From: Candidatus Omnitrophica bacterium 4484_49
GTDB lineage: Bacteria; Omnitrophota; Gorgyraeia; Kaelpiales; Kaelpiaceae
NCBI GenBank assembly: GCA_002085265.1
Contig: NATI01000009.1
Span: 1 to 24,086, forward strand
Length of the DNA: 24,086 nucleotides
Direction: 5' to 3'
Shown here: in pieces, positions 6,931 to 14,921 of the stretch
How positions within the stretch are numbered: position 1 is the stretch's first letter
How the letters are laid out: every line of letters begins with the position of its first letter
Program-made: the position numbers and the translations under genes
The notes under the pieces: model-generated
Seen by the model: the letters and a program-made list of their open reading frames with translations, nothing else
Told to the model about the DNA's origin: nothing
Database searches by the model: none

Positions 6931-7200
6931 ATGAAAGAGTACAAAGGAGTGCCTCGAGAAAAAATTCCCTGGTATCCCCGAGTAGATTACGACAAATGTG
7001 TCGGATGCAGGCAGTGCTTTGAATTTTGTGGAAATAATGTCTATGAATGGGATGACGAGAATAATCATCCTGTGGTAAGGAATCCCAATAATTGTGTAAT
7101 AAACTGTATTGCCTGTGCCAAGATTTGCCCTCAGGAAGCAATAAGTTTTCCTTCTAAGGAAAAGATAGAGGAAGTAGTTAAACAGCTTAAGGGAGAATAA
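6931..7200 (+). CDS. 2[4Fe-4S] ferredoxin-like protein
   Basis: An 89-residue protein with two 4Fe-4S motifs: CVGCRQCFEFC (Cys23, 26, 29, 33) and CVINCIACAKICP (Cys55, 59, 62, 66). The second has one extra residue between the first two cysteines, and about 20 residues separate the motifs, which makes it more like Fe-S oxidoreductase subunits than a clostridial ferredoxin. A basic/acidic helical tail follows. The ATG is preceded by TTGGAGGTGGG. It lies 59 bases after the HdrA-like gene, probably in the same ArsR-controlled unit and acting as its electron partner. Confidence 0.88.
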   Translation: MKEYKGVPREKIPWYPRVDYDKCVGCRQCFEFCGNNVYEWDDENNHPVVRNPNNCVINCIACAKICPQEAISFPSKEKIEEVVKQLKGE

Positions 7201-7263
7201 GTTGTGTCAGTATTGTAAAGTAAGTAAAAATCGCAAATTGGGAACTATGAAAATAGTGTGGTA

Positions 7264-7269
7264 TATAAT
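7264..7269 (+). promoter_or_regulatory. -10 box of a probable leaderless promoter
   Basis: TATAAT at 7264-7269 ends six bases before the ATG at 7276, which would put +1 on the start codon. I found no convincing -35 box (TTGGGA at 7238-7243 is 20 bases away), so the promoter is less certain than those at 9595 and 10729. Confidence 0.4.
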
Positions 7270-7275
7270 GAGTTT

Positions 7276-7692
7276 ATGTCTGAAATTATAGAAAAAGGTG
7301 TGGTATTATCTCAAGGAGGTAGCCGGGTAGAGGTAAAAATTTTACCAGAAGGAGAATGTGATTCATCCTGTCCTTTGAAATCTGCCTGCAGGAAGAAAGA
7401 TTGGGTTGTTGATGCTGAAAACCTTGTGGATGCTAACCAGGGGGATGAAGTTAAAGTAAAGATTGAGGCCAACCATTACTGTAATGCACTCTTTTTAATT
7501 TTTGTCCTCCCTCTGATCCTGATAATTGGAGGTTATTTTCTGGGAAGCAATGTTTTTCAATCTGAGAATATCGGATATATTTTTACTGCTTTGAGTTTGT
7601 TAATCTGGCTTCTGGTTTTAAGATTCACTTCTAATTTTTATAAGCCATACTATAGGATAATTGAAATTTTAAGGAGGAGTCAAAATGGATAA
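7276..7692 (+). CDS. RseC/MucC-family (SoxR-reducing) membrane protein
   Basis: A 138-residue RseC-like protein. An N-terminal cytoplasmic part (EKGVVLSQGGSRVEVKI) contains the family's cysteine cluster CDSSCPLKSAC (Cys28, 32, 38), thought to hold an Fe-S cluster. Two membrane helices follow at about residues 72-90 and 100-118, and a short basic tail. In other bacteria RseC relatives sit with Rnf complexes and act in electron transfer or SoxR reduction. The ATG at 7276 is preferred to the in-frame GTG at 7258 because it sits six bases after a TATAAT box and the family begins here. A DUF169 remnant overlaps its end by 8 bases. Confidence 0.8.
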   Translation: MSEIIEKGVVLSQGGSRVEVKILPEGECDSSCPLKSACRKKDWVVDAENLVDANQGDEVKVKIEANHYCNALFLIFVLPLILIIGGYFLGSNVFQSENIGYIFTALSLLIWLLVLRFTSNFYKPYYRIIEILRRSQNG

Positions 7693-7862
7693 AGGTATTA
7701 AATCTTATTCTGATTTATTGAGAAATATTCTGAAATTGAAAACTTATCCTGTAGGATTAAAAATATGTGAATGGTTTATTTCAGGATACGGAATTGTGTT
7801 TTGCATTTCCTGAGCAAGATATGAATTCTATAATTACTGTCCTGGAAGGATTTCAAAATTAG
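7685..7862 (+). pseudogene. DUF169 gene remnant with internal deletion and frameshift
   Basis: A well-formed ribosome binding site (AAGGAGG at 7672-7678) precedes an ATG at 7685. The frame reads SYSDLLRNILKLKTYPVGLK, the typical N-terminus of DUF169 proteins, but soon passes into SGYGIVF, which belongs to their C-terminal strand. About 150 internal residues are therefore missing. In addition an extra T in the TTTT run at 7799-7802 shifts the frame: the first frame stops at 7811-7813, while the shifted frame continues AFPEQDMNSIITVLEGFQ and ends at a normal position, 7860-7862. An intact DUF169 gene exists at 20954, so loss of this copy would be tolerated. Confidence 0.65.
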
Positions 7863-8059
7863 GGTAGACTTCACCTCCCAATATTTCAGGCGTATCTTTC
7901 ACCCAGCAGGTAAATGATTAACCCGAGTTACTACTGAACCTTTATTGTTGCCAAGACCTGAAATTAGAATACTGGTAAATTATTTTTGAAATCAAAGACT
8001 TAAGATGGTAATATGCGTATAAAAATACTAAGCGAGTGGAAAATCAAAGGGAAAAGGAC
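7863..8059. other. Non-coding stretch before mgtE
   Basis: No gene is supported here. The only signal is a possible promoter, TTGAAA at 7986-7991 and TAATAT at 8009-8014 with a 17-base spacer, suited to mgtE. Short open frames are present but show no ribosome binding site or recognisable motif. Confidence 0.5.
7986..8014 (+). promoter_or_regulatory. Candidate promoter of mgtE
   Basis: TTGAAA and TAATAT are 17 bases apart, predicting a start near 8021 and a leader of about 40 bases to the ATG at 8060. I see no Mg2+-sensing leader structure in so short a space. Confidence 0.4.
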
Positions 8060-9442
8060 ATGAAAGAGGAAAAGATTAACGCTCACATTTGTTTACTTAA
8101 ACCTGAAATCGAGAAATTAATCAAAAATAAAGACTGGAAGGCGATAAAAGAGGCAATTTCTATACTTCATCCTTCTGATATCGCTGACCTTTTTGAGGAG
8201 TTGGACATTAAATACTCCGTGGTCCTGCTGAGATTACTCCCATCCCAACTGCAGTCAGAAGTATTTTCAGAATTAGATAGTGAACTTCAGCTTCAGATAC
8301 TCAATAATCTTACCGCTGAGGATGTGAAATCAATCATTACTGAACTTGATCCCGATGATCGTACAGAGTTATTTGAAGATTTGCCTCCCAGACTGACGAG
8401 GAAACTTTTGAATATCCTCCCATCAGAGGAGAGGAAAGAGGCGCTTCAGCTTCTGGGTTACCCCGAGAATAGTGTTGGCCGATTAATGACTCCGGATTAT
8501 GTTGTCCTTAAGAAAAACTGGACAGTGGATAAAGCAATTGAGCATATTCGGAGATATGGGAAGGATGCTGAGACGATTAATATGGTGTATGTAGTAGATG
8601 AGGGCTGGCATCTTATAGATGAAATTCCTATTCGAAGGTTGATTCTGGCAGATAAAAATCAGACAGTGGAATCGCTTATGGATTACCATTTTGTTTCTAT
8701 AGATGTTAATGCCGATCAGGAAGAAGCTATTAAGCTTTTTGAAAAATATAATCTCGTAGCTTTACCTGTTACTGATTCCCAAGGACATCTTCTGGGGATA
8801 GTTACAGTAGATGACATTATAGATGCCATTCGGGAAGAACAGACAGAAGATTTCACAAGATTTTCTGCTATTAAAACCAAGGCGGTTGATCTTGATCTGT
8901 TTACAAGGTTACGGGAGATTCCTCTTCGCAAAATATTTAGAGCGAGAATCACCTGGTTGTTCTTCTTACTGATCATGGACTTAATAGTGGGCGGTATTAT
9001 TCAAGGTTTTCAGGAGACCATAGCCAAGTATGTGGTTCTTGTCAGTTTCCTGCCGGTACTTGTAGATACAGCAGGGAATGCCGGTTCTCAAGCAGCTACT
9101 CTTGTAATAAGAGCACTTGCTTTGGGGACTGTAAAGTTGAAGGACTGGGCTTTCCTTCTGGGTAGGGAGTTACTGGTAGCCGGGGCTCTGGGAATGGCAA
9201 TGGGAGCAGGGATTTCAATAATGGGTATTGTGCGAGGGAAAAGTATAGCGATTGCTCAGGTTGTGGTTTTGGCAATGATAGTAAATGTTATAGTGGGTAG
9301 TCTTATTGGAGTTTTATTGCCTTTTATATTCACCAGATTTAAAAAAGACCCCGCTACCGCAAGTACTCCCCTTATAACTACGTTGGCTGATATCTTTGGT
9401 ACAGCAATTTATCTGGGTATTGCCTATTTAATGCTGGGATAA
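8060..9442 (+). CDS. mgtE: Magnesium transporter MgtE
   Basis: A 460-residue MgtE channel for Mg2+ import across the cytoplasmic membrane. An N-terminal superhelical domain covers residues 15-125 (HPSDIADLFEELD, LPSEERKEALQLLGYPENS), then a CBS pair at about 130-250 (GRLMTPDYVVLKKNWTVDKA; VALPVTDSQGHLLGIVTVDD), then five membrane helices. The pore signature PVLVDTAGNAGSQAATLVIR is present, with GNAGSQ at residues 339-344. The length matches the family. The ATG at 8060 with AGGGA upstream is preferred; a GTG at 8036 would add eight residues and cannot be excluded. CBS and N domains would gate the channel by intracellular Mg2+. Confidence 0.95.
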   Translation: MKEEKINAHICLLKPEIEKLIKNKDWKAIKEAISILHPSDIADLFEELDIKYSVVLLRLLPSQLQSEVFSELDSELQLQILNNLTAEDVKSIITELDPDDRTELFEDLPPRLTRKLLNILPSEERKEALQLLGYPENSVGRLMTPDYVVLKKNWTVDKAIEHIRRYGKDAETINMVYVVDEGWHLIDEIPIRRLILADKNQTVESLMDYHFVSIDVNADQEEAIKLFEKYNLVALPVTDSQGHLLGIVTVDDIIDAIREEQTEDFTRFSAIKTKAVDLDLFTRLREIPLRKIFRARITWLFFLLIMDLIVGGIIQGFQETIAKYVVLVSFLPVLVDTAGNAGSQAATLVIRALALGTVKLKDWAFLLGRELLVAGALGMAMGAGISIMGIVRGKSIAIAQVVVLAMIVNVIVGSLIGVLLPFIFTRFKKDPATASTPLITTLADIFGTAIYLGIAYLMLG

Positions 9443-9594
9443 ACTTATATCTTTAGGCTCTTAAGAATTAAATAAGTTAATAAACCAAAGCAGAATAAAA
9501 TTGGTCAGAAGGGATCATCGAAGGGGGCCCTTTTGTAAGAATTTCACCTGTCATTTTTGGAAATTTTAGGACCTGCCTATTTTAACATCATTAT

Positions 9595-9623
9595 TTGAAA
9601 GTGAAAGATAAATTTGTTATTAT
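9595..9623 (+). promoter_or_regulatory. Leaderless promoter of trmO
   Basis: TTGAAA (9595-9600), a 17-base spacer and TATTAT (9618-9623) end six bases before the ATG at 9630, placing +1 on or next to the start codon. No ribosome binding site is present. Confidence 0.65.
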
Positions 9624-9629
9624 AGAACC

Positions 9630-10109
9630 ATGTCCGAAGAGGTAACTTATAATGTAATTTATTCTCCGTTTAAAAGTCCTAAAGGTACACCTATTCAACC
9701 CAGGGGAGCCAAAGGAGTCAGAGGAAAAATTGTTCTGAAGGAAGAATATAAAGAAGGACTGAAGGACCTGGAAGAGTTTTCTCATATAATTTTGGTTTAT
9801 CATTTTCATTTAAGCCAAGGATACTCATTGACTGTTACTCCTTATATGGATGATAGTCCTCATGGTGTTTTTGCCACCCGTGCTCCTAAAAGGCCGAACC
9901 CAATTGGGCTTTCAGTGGTGAAATTGTTAAGTATAAAAGATAATATTTTAGAAATAGAGGATGTAGATGTAGTAGATGGCACTCCCCTCCTTGATATAAA
10001 ACCATATGTTCCTGATTTTGATATCAGAAAGGTGGAAAAATTCGGCTGGCTGGAAGAAGTAATTCACAAACTGCCTGAAAAAAGAGACGATGGACGTTTC
10101 TTGAGTTAG
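9630..10109 (+). CDS. trmO: tRNA (N6-threonylcarbamoyladenosine37-N6)-methyltransferase TrmO
   Basis: A 159-residue protein of the TrmO/TsaA (YaeB) family, which methylates t6A37 of tRNA-Thr using S-adenosylmethionine with an unusual beta-barrel fold. The signature GVFATRAPKRPNPIGLS lies at residues 78-94 of the middle region, preceded by the EEFSHIILVYHFH strand-helix. The length suits the short archaeal-type members that lack the C-terminal extension. It is transcribed alone from a leaderless promoter, followed 42 bases later by an Fe-S protein gene with its own promoter. The family call is secure. Confidence 0.92.
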   Translation: MSEEVTYNVIYSPFKSPKGTPIQPRGAKGVRGKIVLKEEYKEGLKDLEEFSHIILVYHFHLSQGYSLTVTPYMDDSPHGVFATRAPKRPNPIGLSVVKLLSIKDNILEIEDVDVVDGTPLLDIKPYVPDFDIRKVEKFGWLEEVIHKLPEKRDDGRFLS

Positions 10110-10114
10110 AAGAT

Positions 10115-10143
10115 TTGTGACTTCTTGGAAATCTTCGTAGAAT
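10115..10143 (+). promoter_or_regulatory. Leaderless promoter of the Fe-S protein gene
   Basis: TTGTGA (10115-10120), a 17-base spacer and TAGAAT (10138-10143) end eight bases before the ATG at 10152. The predicted leader is at most two or three bases and there is no ribosome binding site. Confidence 0.5.
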
Positions 10144-10151
10144 AAGGTTAA

Positions 10152-10706
10152 ATGGATTATATAAAACAGATACGGATTTTGAAAATTCTGCCCTGTATAG
10201 CAGATGCTGAAAAGATTAGATTTCATGCTCAACTGGACAGAGATATTTCGGAAATTTTACCTTATCTGAATGCGATCTTAGATTCTGGAATTTATAATCA
10301 TTATGGGAAAACTCTGACCATTAAAAAAGAAGGAAGGATTATTACCATTTATTCTTACGATATACAGGGAGCAAAGATCGATGATGAAGAAGATGCAGTG
10401 AGGATTTTAGAATGGCTGAAAGAAAAAATCAATTATTGTTATAAGAATAAAGATAAGATACAACCCAATTACCAAAGGCGTCAGAGCCTTAACCCTTTAG
10501 ATATCTATAGGCTGCTTCCAGGTTTGAACTGTAAACAATGTGGAGAGACAACTTGTTTTTCCTTTGCAATTAAACTTTCTGCCGAAGAAACAAATATAAT
10601 GCACTGCGGACCCATTCTTTCTTCTCAATATCAGAAGAGAAGAAAAATACTGTTTCAGTTATTAAAATCTTCAGGCTATACTGTGCCTTCCGTATTCGTA
10701 GAATAA
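10152..10706 (+). CDS. (Fe-S)-binding protein with C-terminal FeS domain
   Basis: A 184-residue protein. The C-terminal part carries LLPGLNCKQCGETTCFSFA and a later Cys (Cys127, 130, 135, 152), the CX2CX4CX16C cluster-binding pattern of the small FeS domain found in corrinoid Fe-S proteins and RnfB. The N-terminal 110 residues resemble a conserved domain that accompanies this motif in anaerobes (LDRDISEILPYLNAILDSGIYN; KEGRIITIYSYDIQGAKIDDEEDA). It is known from comparison of anaerobe genomes as an Fe-S binding protein of undefined role. No ribosome binding site; the ATG lies eight bases from a -10 box. A role in redox or C1 metabolism is only inference. Confidence 0.8.
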   Translation: MDYIKQIRILKILPCIADAEKIRFHAQLDRDISEILPYLNAILDSGIYNHYGKTLTIKKEGRIITIYSYDIQGAKIDDEEDAVRILEWLKEKINYCYKNKDKIQPNYQRRQSLNPLDIYRLLPGLNCKQCGETTCFSFAIKLSAEETNIMHCGPILSSQYQKRRKILFQLLKSSGYTVPSVFVE

Positions 10707-10728
10707 TTGGTCACTATTTCTGTTTTTT

Positions 10729-10756
10729 TTGAATTTCTCCTGAAATTTATTATAAT
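10729..10756 (+). promoter_or_regulatory. Leaderless promoter of the trehalose cassette
   Basis: TTGAAT (10729-10734), a 16-base spacer and a perfect TATAAT (10751-10756) end six bases before the ATG at 10763. The start of transcription should fall on or beside the start codon. Confidence 0.65.
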
Positions 10757-10762
10757 AAAATC

Positions 10763-12376
10763 ATGAAGTTACATTTTCAATCTGTGATTTTCGATCTTGA
10801 TGGAGTTATCACAAAGACAGCCATTATCCATTTCAAAGCCTGGAAAGCAGCCTTTGATGAATACCTTAAACTGAGAGAAGAAAGAGATAACCAGCCGTTT
10901 AGGGAATTTACTCAACAGGATTATCTGACTTATGTTGATGGTAAGCCGAGATATGATGGAGTGAAAAGTTTTCTGGAGTCAAGAGGTGTAAAGATTCCCT
11001 ATGGCGCTCCTGAAGATTCACCAGAAAGAGAGACGATTTGTGGTATAGGAAATAGAAAAAATAGAAAATTCTTAGAGATATTGGAAAAAGAGGGGATAGA
11101 GGTTTACGAAAGTACCATTGAATTGATAAAGCAGTTGAAAGAGAAAGGTGTGAGGATTGGGGTAGCCTCGTCATCGAAAAATTGTAAGCACATTTTAGAG
11201 GTGGCAGGAATTGAAGAATTGTTTGAGACCAGAGTAGATGGATTAGTCTCTCAGAAGTTAGGTCTTAAAGGTAAACCCGAACCCGATATATTTGTAGTAG
11301 CATCTTATAATTTGGAAAGTTCTCCCGCTGACTCAGTAGTTGTGGAGGATGCCACCTCGGGGGTTTTAGCCGGAAGAAATGGAGGATTTGGATTGGTATT
11401 GGGTGTTGCCAGAAAGAATAACCATAAAGATTTATTTGAAAACGGAGCTGATATTGTAGTTTCGGATTTATCTGAAATTAGCCTGGAGTGGATGGAGAGA
11501 TGGTTTCACAAACAACCCAAGCATCTTCTTAAACATTGGGAAAAGACAGACAAAACATTAAGATTTGAAGGTCAGGTTTTTAAAAAGGAGGAAATTCCAT
11601 TTGTCAATCCTTGTTATTTTAAGACTGCCGAATCTCTTTTATTTTCTAAACATAAAATTGCTCTGTTTTTAGATTACGATGGCACACTCACTCCTATAGT
11701 AGAACGTCCTGAGTTAGCAGTCTTATCTTCAGAAATGTATGATTTATTGACCGCTTTGTCTAAAAAATTCCTTGTGGCAATAGTCAGTGGCCGAAGTAGA
11801 GAGGATGTAGAAAAATTGGTGGGGCTGGATGGTATTTTTTACGCTGGTAGTCACGGATTTGATATTAAAGGTCCTGGATTTTCTAAAACTCAGGAAGAAG
11901 CAGAGGCTCTTATTCCGGTGATTAATAAGATTACACAGGAATTAAAACAGGAGCTTGGAGAAATCCCGGGTTTACTTTTAGAGGAGAAAAGGTTTAGTAT
12001 CGCTGTCCATTATCGTTTAGTAGATGAAGGTAGATACCTCTCGAAAATTGAGAGAGTGGTTACACACAAGGTCCAGGATAATCCCCAATTGCGTTTGATG
12101 CATGGCAAGAAGGTCTTCGAGCTTCTTCCTAAGATAGATTGGGATAAGGGAAAAGCAATTCGCTGGATTATGCAGGCATTGGAGATTGATTGGAAAGAGT
12201 ATTCTGTGATTTATATAGGAGATGATGTTACTGATGAAGATGCATTCCGAACAATAAGGACCAGAGGAACTGCTATTTTGGTTTCAGAGATTCCAAAAAT
12301 TTCTTGTGCTGATTTTTTCCTGAAATCTCCACAGGAAGTAGCCCGGTTTTTTAAAATCTTACTTGATAAATGTTAA
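10763..12376 (+). CDS. Fused beta-phosphoglucomutase-like HAD / trehalose-6-phosphate phosphatase
   Basis: A 537-residue protein with two HAD hydrolase modules. Residues 1-245 are beta-phosphoglucomutase-like: FDLDGVI (nucleophile Asp11), VASSSKN and KPEPDIF, then VVEDATSG. Residues 296-537 are an OtsB-type trehalose phosphatase: FLDYDGTLTPI (Asp304 and Asp306), VSGRSREDVE, GSHGFDIKGP, and GDDVTDEDAF (486-495). The fusion would couple dephosphorylation of trehalose-6-phosphate with isomerisation of glucose-1-phosphate. It overlaps the downstream GH65 phosphorylase gene by 7 bases. The same domain order, HAD-TPP-GH65, occurs as a single protein in Mycobacterium tuberculosis OtsB1 (Rv2006). Transcription starts at a leaderless promoter. 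Which module is active cannot be judged, though the motifs look complete. Confidence 0.92.
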   Translation: MKLHFQSVIFDLDGVITKTAIIHFKAWKAAFDEYLKLREERDNQPFREFTQQDYLTYVDGKPRYDGVKSFLESRGVKIPYGAPEDSPERETICGIGNRKNRKFLEILEKEGIEVYESTIELIKQLKEKGVRIGVASSSKNCKHILEVAGIEELFETRVDGLVSQKLGLKGKPEPDIFVVASYNLESSPADSVVVEDATSGVLAGRNGGFGLVLGVARKNNHKDLFENGADIVVSDLSEISLEWMERWFHKQPKHLLKHWEKTDKTLRFEGQVFKKEEIPFVNPCYFKTAESLLFSKHKIALFLDYDGTLTPIVERPELAVLSSEMYDLLTALSKKFLVAIVSGRSREDVEKLVGLDGIFYAGSHGFDIKGPGFSKTQEEAEALIPVINKITQELKQELGEIPGLLLEEKRFSIAVHYRLVDEGRYLSKIERVVTHKVQDNPQLRLMHGKKVFELLPKIDWDKGKAIRWIMQALEIDWKEYSVIYIGDDVTDEDAFRTIRTRGTAILVSEIPKISCADFFLKSPQEVARFFKILLDKC

Positions 12377-14778
12377 GTTCGCAGTGGAAAATTATTTATA
12401 ATAGATTCGATCCTGATGAGGAGGGGTTGAGGGAGGCGATATGTACTCTGGCTAATGGCTATTTCGGTACCCGGGGTTCGGCTCCAGAATCAGTGGCTTC
12501 CAGAATTCATTATCCCGGCACATATATAGCTGGCGTTTACAACAAATTAGCCACTCATATCGCCGGTAGAGTGGTATACAATGAGGACCTTGTAAATTGT
12601 CCCAATTGGACATTTATTACCTTTAAAATTGGAAGAGGAGAGTGGTTTTTACCTTCACGTGTGAAACTTCTTCTCTATCGGCAGGAGTTGGATATGAAAA
12701 ATGGCATTTTGAAAAGAAAAATTAGATTTCAAACTCCAGATGGCAAAAGAACCTATGTTGAGACCCAGCGGATAGTTCATATGGGAGAACCTCATTTAGG
12801 TGCTATTAAGTATACAGTTATTCCAGAAAATTATGATGATTATATTACATTTACAACTATGCTTGATGGAGCAGTTTTAAATGTGGGGGTAGAAAGATAC
12901 CGGCAATTGAATTCTAAACATCTCTTGCCTCATTCTGCAGGTAGTTTTGCTAAAAATGGAATATTTTTAGAAATGGTGACCTCACAATCTAAAGTTCGTA
13001 TAGCAATGGCTGAGAAAGTGAAACTATTTGTAAATGGACAGGAGAAGAAAATAACTATTCATCACCATATTCGCGGAAGAGAAAGGGTGGAACAAATATT
13101 TCGGGGGTTTATCTCACGTAATGAATCTTTTACTGTGGAAAAAACAGTGGGGATTTATACCTCCAGAGAGGTAAATGCTCCTTTAGAGAATGCTATTCAG
13201 TGTGTCAAAAAATCAAAAGATTTCCAATTGCTTCAGGAATCTCATATCCGGGTCTGGAGTAATATATGGAAAAAATGTGGTATCAAGGTTAAAGGAGACG
13301 ATTTTACTCAGAAGATTTTACATCTCCATATATTTCATCTTATCCAAGTATGCTCTCCCAATATATTGAACCTTGATGTTGGAATGCCAGCCCGGGGTTT
13401 GCATGGCGAAGCCTATCGGGGACATGTTTTCTGGGATGAGTTATTCGTTCTTCCTTTTTTTGCCCTTCATATACCGGAAATATCTCGAGCGTTGTTGCTT
13501 TATCGCTATCACAGATTGCCAGCAGCAAGAAGATATGCCAGAAAACATGGATATAAAGGAGCAATGTTTCCTTGGCAGAGTGGCTCTACAGGAGAGGAGG
13601 AAACCCAGACAATGCATCTTAATCCCCTATCTGGAGAGTGGGGGCCAGATTATAGTAGATATCAAAGACATGTATCTTTTGCTATAGCCTACAATTGCTG
13701 GCAATATTACATCAGGACAAAAGATTTTGATTTTCTGACAAAATATGGCGCTGAGATTATACTTTCTGTTGCTCAGTTTGCTGGCTCTCTTGTTTACTAT
13801 GACCATCGGGATGGTAGATACCATACTAAAAATGTAATGGGACCAGATGAATTTCACGAGAAATATCCTGACTCTTCTGAGCCGGGTTTAAGAGACAACG
13901 CTTACACTAATTTTATGATTGTCTGGACGTTGCTTAAGGCTAAACAAATTCTGGATATACTGGATGAGAAAGAGAAAAGAAGAATTTTGCGAAAGATAAA
14001 ATTACATCCACGCGAACTCAATCTCTGGGATGAAATTACCACTAAAATGAACATAATTATTTCTCCGGATGGAATTATAGAACAATTTGCAGGTTACTTT
14101 GAGTTGAAAGAAATTGATTGGGAAAAGTATAGATTAAGATACGAAAAGATTGAAAGGATGGATAGAATTCTCAGAGCAGAGGGGAAGTCCCCTGATGAGT
14201 ATAAAGTTACTAAACAGGCAGATGTATTGATGATTTTTTATCTTTTTCCACTTGATATTGTTAGGGAAATATTTCAAGGATTAGGATATCAATTAGATAA
14301 AAATATAATTAAGAGAAATTATCAGTATTATGTTTCCAGAACCTCACATGGGTCAACTCTAAGTAAAGTAGTTCACTGCTATATTGCTCATCTTTTGGGA
14401 TTACATAAAGAGTCCCGGAGGTGGTTTCGAGAAGTTTTGGAATCTGACATCTTTGATACTCAGGGTGGAACTACTCCTGAGGGGATACACATGGGAGTGA
14501 TGGGTGGTTCTTTGGACCTGGTAATGAGAGGATTTGCTGGATTAGAGATATTAGAAGATAGAATAAAAATTTCTCCTGTTTTACCCCGAGGTTTTGAAAA
14601 AATCAGTTTTAGAATAAATTATCGAAATAACTGGATATATTTTGTAGTGGACAACAAGCAGGTTTCGATATTTATCCAGAGAGATGGTAAAGAGGGTTTC
14701 TCCACTCCGGTGGAAATTAAGGGCAGGGTATATTATCTTGATTCCGGTAAGAGGTATAAGATAACTATTCGCAAATAA
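12370..14778 (+). CDS. Glycoside hydrolase family 65 phosphorylase (trehalose/maltose/kojibiose type)
   Basis: An 802-residue cytoplasmic GH65 enzyme, with an N-terminal beta-sandwich (residues 1-260), a linker, an (alpha/alpha)6 barrel (about 310-700) and a C-terminal sheet. The general acid is Glu494 in MGPDEFHEKYP, and the phosphate-binding SHGSTLS motif and TQGGTTPEGIHMG are present; GHVFWDELF and WGPDYSRYQRHVS are further family segments. Such enzymes phosphorolyse alpha-glucosides to beta-glucose-1-phosphate plus glucose. The pairing with a beta-phosphoglucomutase and trehalose phosphatase strongly suggests trehalose or trehalose-6-phosphate as substrate, but maltose or kojibiose remain possible. 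Start overlaps the preceding gene's end by 7 bases, implying coupled translation. Confidence 0.92.
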   Translation: MLSSQWKIIYNRFDPDEEGLREAICTLANGYFGTRGSAPESVASRIHYPGTYIAGVYNKLATHIAGRVVYNEDLVNCPNWTFITFKIGRGEWFLPSRVKLLLYRQELDMKNGILKRKIRFQTPDGKRTYVETQRIVHMGEPHLGAIKYTVIPENYDDYITFTTMLDGAVLNVGVERYRQLNSKHLLPHSAGSFAKNGIFLEMVTSQSKVRIAMAEKVKLFVNGQEKKITIHHHIRGRERVEQIFRGFISRNESFTVEKTVGIYTSREVNAPLENAIQCVKKSKDFQLLQESHIRVWSNIWKKCGIKVKGDDFTQKILHLHIFHLIQVCSPNILNLDVGMPARGLHGEAYRGHVFWDELFVLPFFALHIPEISRALLLYRYHRLPAARRYARKHGYKGAMFPWQSGSTGEEETQTMHLNPLSGEWGPDYSRYQRHVSFAIAYNCWQYYIRTKDFDFLTKYGAEIILSVAQFAGSLVYYDHRDGRYHTKNVMGPDEFHEKYPDSSEPGLRDNAYTNFMIVWTLLKAKQILDILDEKEKRRILRKIKLHPRELNLWDEITTKMNIIISPDGIIEQFAGYFELKEIDWEKYRLRYEKIERMDRILRAEGKSPDEYKVTKQADVLMIFYLFPLDIVREIFQGLGYQLDKNIIKRNYQYYVSRTSHGSTLSKVVHCYIAHLLGLHKESRRWFREVLESDIFDTQGGTTPEGIHMGVMGGSLDLVMRGFAGLEILEDRIKISPVLPRGFEKISFRINYRNNWIYFVVDNKQVSIFIQRDGKEGFSTPVEIKGRVYYLDSGKRYKITIRK

Positions 14779-14814
14779 CTAATGGTGGTTTCTATCCTAA
14801 GTTTAGTCAAACTC

Positions 14815-14857
14815 TTGTGTTAACCATTTTAAAAAAATTATTAACACAAATTTTTTT
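14815..14857 (+). terminator. Possible terminator of the trehalose cassette
   Basis: A 9-bp perfect stem, TTGTGTTAA (14815-14823) with TTAACACAA (14841-14849), has a 17-base loop and is followed by a run of seven T. The stem is AT-rich, so its strength is doubtful. Confidence 0.4.
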
Positions 14858-14858
14858 C

Positions 14859-14887
14859 TTGCATTTATTTTCTAATTTTTTTATAAA
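14859..14887 (+). promoter_or_regulatory. Promoter of the histone H1-like gene
   Basis: TTGCAT (14859-14864) and TATAAA (14882-14887) are 17 bases apart. The predicted start near 14894 gives a leader of about 28 bases containing a strong AAAGGAGGTG ribosome binding site. Confidence 0.6.
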
Positions 14888-14921
14888 TTTAAATTGAAAT
14901 ATAAAGAAAGGAGGTGAAAAG

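Noticed and set aside
7202..7291. A 29-codon frame from TTG at 7202 reading CQYCKVSKNRKL.
   Set aside because: Despite a CxxC-like start it has no ribosome binding site and overlaps the RseC-like gene with no recognised family.
9519..9538. GC-rich GGGGGCCC palindrome after mgtE as a terminator.
   Set aside because: The hairpin needs an overlong loop or a two-base loop and lacks a T-run after the stem.
13340..13857. Open frames of 74-104 codons inside the GH65 gene.
   Set aside because: They lack ribosome binding sites and motifs and are shadows of the well-supported GH65 frame.
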